A stretch of DNA of 18,952 nucleotides. Origin: Bacteroidales bacterium (GTDB lineage Bacteria; Bacteroidota; Bacteroidia; Bacteroidales; UBA1715). A program made the translations under genes and the position numbers. Positions 16,439 to 18,952 of this stretch are shown here, piece by piece (positions within the stretch are counted from its first letter, which is position 1; each line of letters starts with the position of its first letter). Under the pieces are notes generated by a model. That model was not told where the DNA came from. It did no database searches and was given only the letters and a program-made list of their open reading frames with translations. The stretch spans positions 1 through 18,952 of the forward strand of contig JAFZTG010000205.1 in assembly GCA_017618935.1 (NCBI GenBank). The letters run 5' to 3'.

Positions 16439-17170
16439 ATGATTTTAGCATCAATTGTACAGTTTTTGGCTGATGTGGCTATTACACAAGCTCCTGTTGC
16501 TGCCGATACGGTAGGACAAACGGCGACAGCTATGGCAGATGCTGCCGAAGAATTGACTTTTTGGAATATGGCTGTGAAAGGCGGTTGGATTATGGTGATT
16601 CTCGCCATTCTGTCTGTCATTGCCGTATATATTATAGTAGAACGTGCAATAGCAATAACCAAGGCGGCAAAAGAGGACGTGAATTTCATGAACGAAGTGA
16701 AAAACTATGTTTCGCAGGAAAAGTTCGAAGAGGCTCACGTGCGTTGCCAAGCAACCGATTCTCCCATTGCACGAATGATTGACAAAGGTGTGTCGTTCAT
16801 TGGTCACGAAAATAGAGATATTCGCGAGGCAATTGAAAATGTTGGTAATCTTGAAGTTGCCGATATGGAAAAAGGCTTGCCTTTGTTGGCGACAATTTCG
16901 AGCGTAGGTCCAATGATTGGTTTCTTGGGAACAGTTTTGGGTATGATTACCGCTTTTTACGATATGGCAAATGCTGGTGGAAACTTCAGCATCGCAATGT
17001 TGTCAAACGGTATTTATACGGCTATGGTGACTACGGTTGCCGGACTTATTGTCGGTGTGGTTGCAATGCTCGGATACAATATCTTATCGGCTCAAATTGG
17101 TAAGATTGTCAACAAATTGCAATTGCGTACAACAGAATTTATGGATTTGCTTAACGGACCTGTAAAATAA
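16439..17170 (+). CDS. exbB: ExbB/TolQ/MotA-type proton channel protein
   Basis: From the ATG at 16439 (two bases after nhaD; a TTG at 16415 would lie inside nhaD) the protein has 243 residues. Three membrane helices fit the ExbB plan: about 50-73 (GGWIMVILAILSVIAVYIIV), about 139-165 (ATISSVGPMIGFLGTVLGMI) and about 190-215 (TAMVTTVAGLIVGVVAML). The cytoplasmic loop between helices one and two is large, as usual, and contains a region of charged helices. With ExbD it forms the proton-driven motor that energises TonB in the inner membrane. Its N-terminal 40 residues are Ala-rich and atypical of E. coli ExbB but common in Bacteroidetes. The stop codon shares one base with the exbD start. Confidence 0.92.
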   Translation: MILASIVQFLADVAITQAPVAADTVGQTATAMADAAEELTFWNMAVKGGWIMVILAILSVIAVYIIVERAIAITKAAKEDVNFMNEVKNYVSQEKFEEAHVRCQATDSPIARMIDKGVSFIGHENRDIREAIENVGNLEVADMEKGLPLLATISSVGPMIGFLGTVLGMITAFYDMANAGGNFSIAMLSNGIYTAMVTTVAGLIVGVVAMLGYNILSAQIGKIVNKLQLRTTEFMDLLNGPVK

Positions 17171-17559
17171 TGGCAATACAAGCACGAAATAAGATAAGTA
17201 CAAGTTTCAATATGTCGTCGATGACTGACATAGTGTTCTTGTTGCTTATATTTTTTATGGTAACATCTACGCAAATTGCTCCGAATGGTTTGCAAGTGAC
17301 GTTGCCACAAAGTTCCTCACAAGTAAAACTGATACCGCACGTTTCGGTTTCAATAACGAAAGATATGCAGTATGCGGTGAATAAGGAACCAGTGGATTTC
17401 GCCAATTTGGAGGCACGTTTAAAACAAGAACTTGCTGGTCAAGAAGAACCAGCAATCGTATTGCGTGCCGATAAAGATGCTCCTACTGGAGCAACGGTAG
17501 GGGTGATGGAGATTGCAAACAGAAATCGTTGGAAATTTACGTTAGCGACACAACCGTGA
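17170..17559 (+). CDS. exbD: ExbD/TolR biopolymer transport protein
   Basis: The 129-residue protein has a short cytoplasmic N-terminus, one membrane helix (SSMTDIVFLLLIFFMVTS, about 16-33) and a periplasmic domain. Asp20 in MTDIVF is the proton-carrying residue conserved in ExbD and TolR. The motif NGLQVTLPQSS after the helix and the VLRADKDAPTG strand near 97 are typical. Many Bacteroidetes loci encode two ExbD paralogues in a row; only one is present here. It overlaps exbB by one base and is followed by tonB after one base. Confidence 0.92.
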   Translation: MAIQARNKISTSFNMSSMTDIVFLLLIFFMVTSTQIAPNGLQVTLPQSSSQVKLIPHVSVSITKDMQYAVNKEPVDFANLEARLKQELAGQEEPAIVLRADKDAPTGATVGVMEIANRNRWKFTLATQP

Positions 17560-17560
17560 T

Positions 17561-18328
17561 ATGAAATTAGACAACAGTAAAAAATATGGAATCATAGGAA
17601 CACTTGCAATTCATGGAATTGTTCTTGCCATATTATTGTTGTTTAGTTTTTCGGCTCCTACGGTTGAGTATCCCGAACCAGACGGTATTGTTGTTGATTT
17701 TGGGGAACTCGTAATGGGCGATAGTGACGGGGCTACTGAAACGACTGTTGCCGAACCGACACAAACGGCTACGGTACAAAATAATGAGCCGTCGGTAGTT
17801 ACGCAAAACGATGTTCCTTCAATCCCTGTAAAAACCAATCCTACAAAAGTAGATGAAGCGACGCCGGAACTGACCCCCGAAGAAAAAGAACGCATTCGTC
17901 AGGAGGAAGAGTTTAAAAAACGTATGGACGCTTTGGCTGGAAAAATGACTCAAGGTGGTGGCAATGGTGGTGAAGGCAATGGCGGAAATTCCGAAACCGG
18001 TGCGGAATCAGGCAAGGCGGGAAATCCGAATGGAAGCGGAAATTCGGGCAATACCAAAGGTAATCCTGGAAATCCTCTTGGCAACGGCGATGCTGTACAT
18101 TTGGCAAAACCGAATAGTACAACGAACTGCAATAATCCCATTACGTTGACCGTAAAAGTTGATGCTTCGGGAAAAGTTGTTGCAATTCAATCATTTACAA
18201 ATGGATATCTGGAACAGACGTGCATTGATGCGGCAAAAGAGGCGGCGATGAAAACAACGTTCCCTCCAGATTCTAAATCAATTCGTTATGCAAAAATAAC
18301 ATATGAATATACAGTTTCTCATAAATAA
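17561..18328 (+). CDS. tonB: TonB-family energy transducer
   Basis: The 255-residue protein has one N-terminal membrane helix (about 10-31) with His18, comparable with the His in the TonB/TolA anchor that contacts ExbB-ExbD. A Thr/Pro/Val-rich region is followed by a charged helix (about 105-130, EEKERIRQEEEFKKRMDAL). Residues 131-177 are a Gly/Asn-rich low-complexity linker in place of the Pro-Glu/Pro-Lys linker of E. coli TonB. The C-terminal domain (about 190-253) reads NPITLTVKVDASGKVVAIQS, then YLEQTCIDAAKEAAMKTTF, and has two cysteines, C190 and C221, that could pair in the periplasm. It transmits energy to outer-membrane TonB-dependent receptors. TolA-like use with TolR-type partners cannot be excluded, but gene order favours TonB. 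Confidence 0.85.
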   Translation: MKLDNSKKYGIIGTLAIHGIVLAILLLFSFSAPTVEYPEPDGIVVDFGELVMGDSDGATETTVAEPTQTATVQNNEPSVVTQNDVPSIPVKTNPTKVDEATPELTPEEKERIRQEEEFKKRMDALAGKMTQGGGNGGEGNGGNSETGAESGKAGNPNGSGNSGNTKGNPGNPLGNGDAVHLAKPNSTTNCNNPITLTVKVDASGKVVAIQSFTNGYLEQTCIDAAKEAAMKTTFPPDSKSIRYAKITYEYTVSHK

Positions 18329-18330
18329 TG

Positions 18331-18338
18331 TATCTTTG
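18331..18338 (+). promoter_or_regulatory. -7 promoter element for the small lipoprotein and radA
   Basis: TATCTTTG is an exact TAnnTTTG match three bases after the tonB stop and 14 bases before the ATG at 18353. No -33 TTTG box is clear. It probably drives the lipoprotein and radA. Confidence 0.55.
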
Positions 18339-18352
18339 AAAAAATTTATGTT

Positions 18353-18754
18353 ATGAAAAAATACGTCATTATTTCTATATCGGTTCTTCTGTTGTTGTGT
18401 ACGAGTTGTGCAAAACGTACTGAGTCAAAGTTGGTAGGTACGTGGAAGGTTGAAACTGTTGGTGATTGTGGTTGGCCAGAAGATCCTACGTGGACATTCT
18501 ATTCTGGCGGAAATATTAATATAACTCACGATGCACAATTGGCAAGTGAGGGTGAAGCAAACGGCACATACGAAGTGTTTACACGTTCTCTTGTTACTCC
18601 ATATCTTCGTTTTAAGGGTATGGGCGATATGTCGGCAAATGGCATTTGGCGTGTTGAAAAATGTAATAGCAAAAAATTGGTAATCAATCGAGTTGAATGG
18701 CTTAACGGCGAGACGCAAGGTGCTTTTTTGCGTAGAGAATTTACAAAAAATTAG
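18353..18754 (+). CDS. Small lipocalin-like lipoprotein
   Basis: The 133-residue protein has a lipoprotein signal, MKKYVIISISVLLLLCTSC, with the lipidated cysteine at 19 in a relaxed Bacteroidetes-style lipobox. The mature part is short and all-beta in pattern: KLVGTWKVETV, then WTFYSGGNINITHD, NGTYEV, LRFKGMG, NGIWRVEKC and KLVINRVEW. The opening LVGTWKVE and the repeated strand pairs are like small bacterial lipocalin-type or DUF-type beta-barrel lipoproteins. The family assignment is a resemblance only and the ligand is unknown. radA starts two bases after its stop. Confidence 0.65.
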   Translation: MKKYVIISISVLLLLCTSCAKRTESKLVGTWKVETVGDCGWPEDPTWTFYSGGNINITHDAQLASEGEANGTYEVFTRSLVTPYLRFKGMGDMSANGIWRVEKCNSKKLVINRVEWLNGETQGAFLRREFTKN

Positions 18755-18756
18755 CC

Positions 18757-18952
18757 GTGGCAAAATCTAAGGTTGTTTTTGTTTGTCAGAATTGTGGTAC
18801 ACAATCCCCGAAATGGATGGGGAAGTGTGCTTCGTGTGGCGCTTGGAACTCGTTTCAGGAAGAAGTGATAGATTCTTCGGTAGGAAAATCTACGTCTACG
18901 GTGGTTTCTTCGGCAACAAAACCAATGATGTTGTCGGAAATAAAAACAGACA
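18757..18952 (+). CDS. radA: DNA repair protein RadA, 5' part only
   Basis: The frame starts at GTG 18757 and is still open at the window end, giving 65 residues. The first 30 match the N-terminal zinc finger of RadA: VFVCQNCGTQSPKWMGKCAS, followed by CGAWNSFQEEV, with the CxxC pairs C10/C13 and C24/C27. RadA (Sms) is a hexameric RecA-like helicase that helps branch migration and processing of recombination intermediates. No ATG lies nearby in frame before the zinc finger, so GTG is the likely start. It is two bases downstream of the lipoprotein stop and probably shares its transcript. Walker motifs and the Lon-like domain lie outside the window. Confidence 0.85.
   Translation, partial: MAKSKVVFVCQNCGTQSPKWMGKCASCGAWNSFQEEVIDSSVGKSTSTVVSSATKPMMLSEIKTD

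Noticed and set aside
17951..18091. Gly/Asn-coding repeat in tonB as a tandem DNA repeat
   Set aside because: The codons vary and no fixed repeat unit is visible at the DNA level; it is protein low complexity rather than a DNA repeat.

Overview
The window looks like chromosomal DNA from a member of the Bacteroidetes, probably order Bacteroidales. The evidence is the repeated promoter element TAnnTTTG upstream of genes, the A-rich start regions without Shine-Dalgarno sequences, a type IX secretion (T9SS) C-terminal domain, GldF/GldG, a stand-alone MnmD methyltransferase, DUF349 and DUF4105 proteins, and relaxed lipoboxes. No tRNA, rRNA, CRISPR array, insertion sequence or phage gene was seen. 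Coding density is high and most genes sit in tight operons.

Layout. (1) 1-612: the 3' end of a secreted T9SS cargo protein. (2) 680-5938, plus strand: gldF-gldG-hisF-hisIE-pepD, packed with overlaps or very short gaps behind one promoter at about 654. It joins a gliding/secretion-associated ABC transporter, two histidine-biosynthesis genes and a dipeptidase. (3) 5976-6824: fabI with its own promoter, closed by a bidirectional terminator at 6824-6858. (4) 6879-7736, minus strand: a four-helix membrane protein with a C-terminal Cys/His metal-binding motif, divergent from (5) 7886-9879: a secreted leucine-rich-repeat protein overlapping mnmD by 4 nt. (6) 9892-12984, minus strand: a DUF349 protein overlapping an all-helical lipoprotein by 4 nt, then a small secreted protein with a separate promoter. 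(7) 13111-15049, plus strand: trmD and a DUF4105 membrane protein. (8) 15150-18328: nhaD-exbB-exbD-tonB, an apparent operon joining a sodium/proton antiporter to a TonB energy-transducing complex. (9) 18353-18952: a small lipoprotein followed by the 5' end of radA.

Most of this is housekeeping and envelope biology, and I do not see a convincing new defence, mobile or RNA system. The most notable observation is in HisIE. Its cyclohydrolase half looks intact, but the HisE (phosphoribosyl-ATP pyrophosphatase) half lacks two acidic residues normally found in the metal-binding signature. Other points worth checking are Ala in FabI at the position of E. coli Gly93, a palindrome over the predicted start of the 7736 minus-strand gene, and several start codons that need moving because the upstream TTG lies in or before the promoter.
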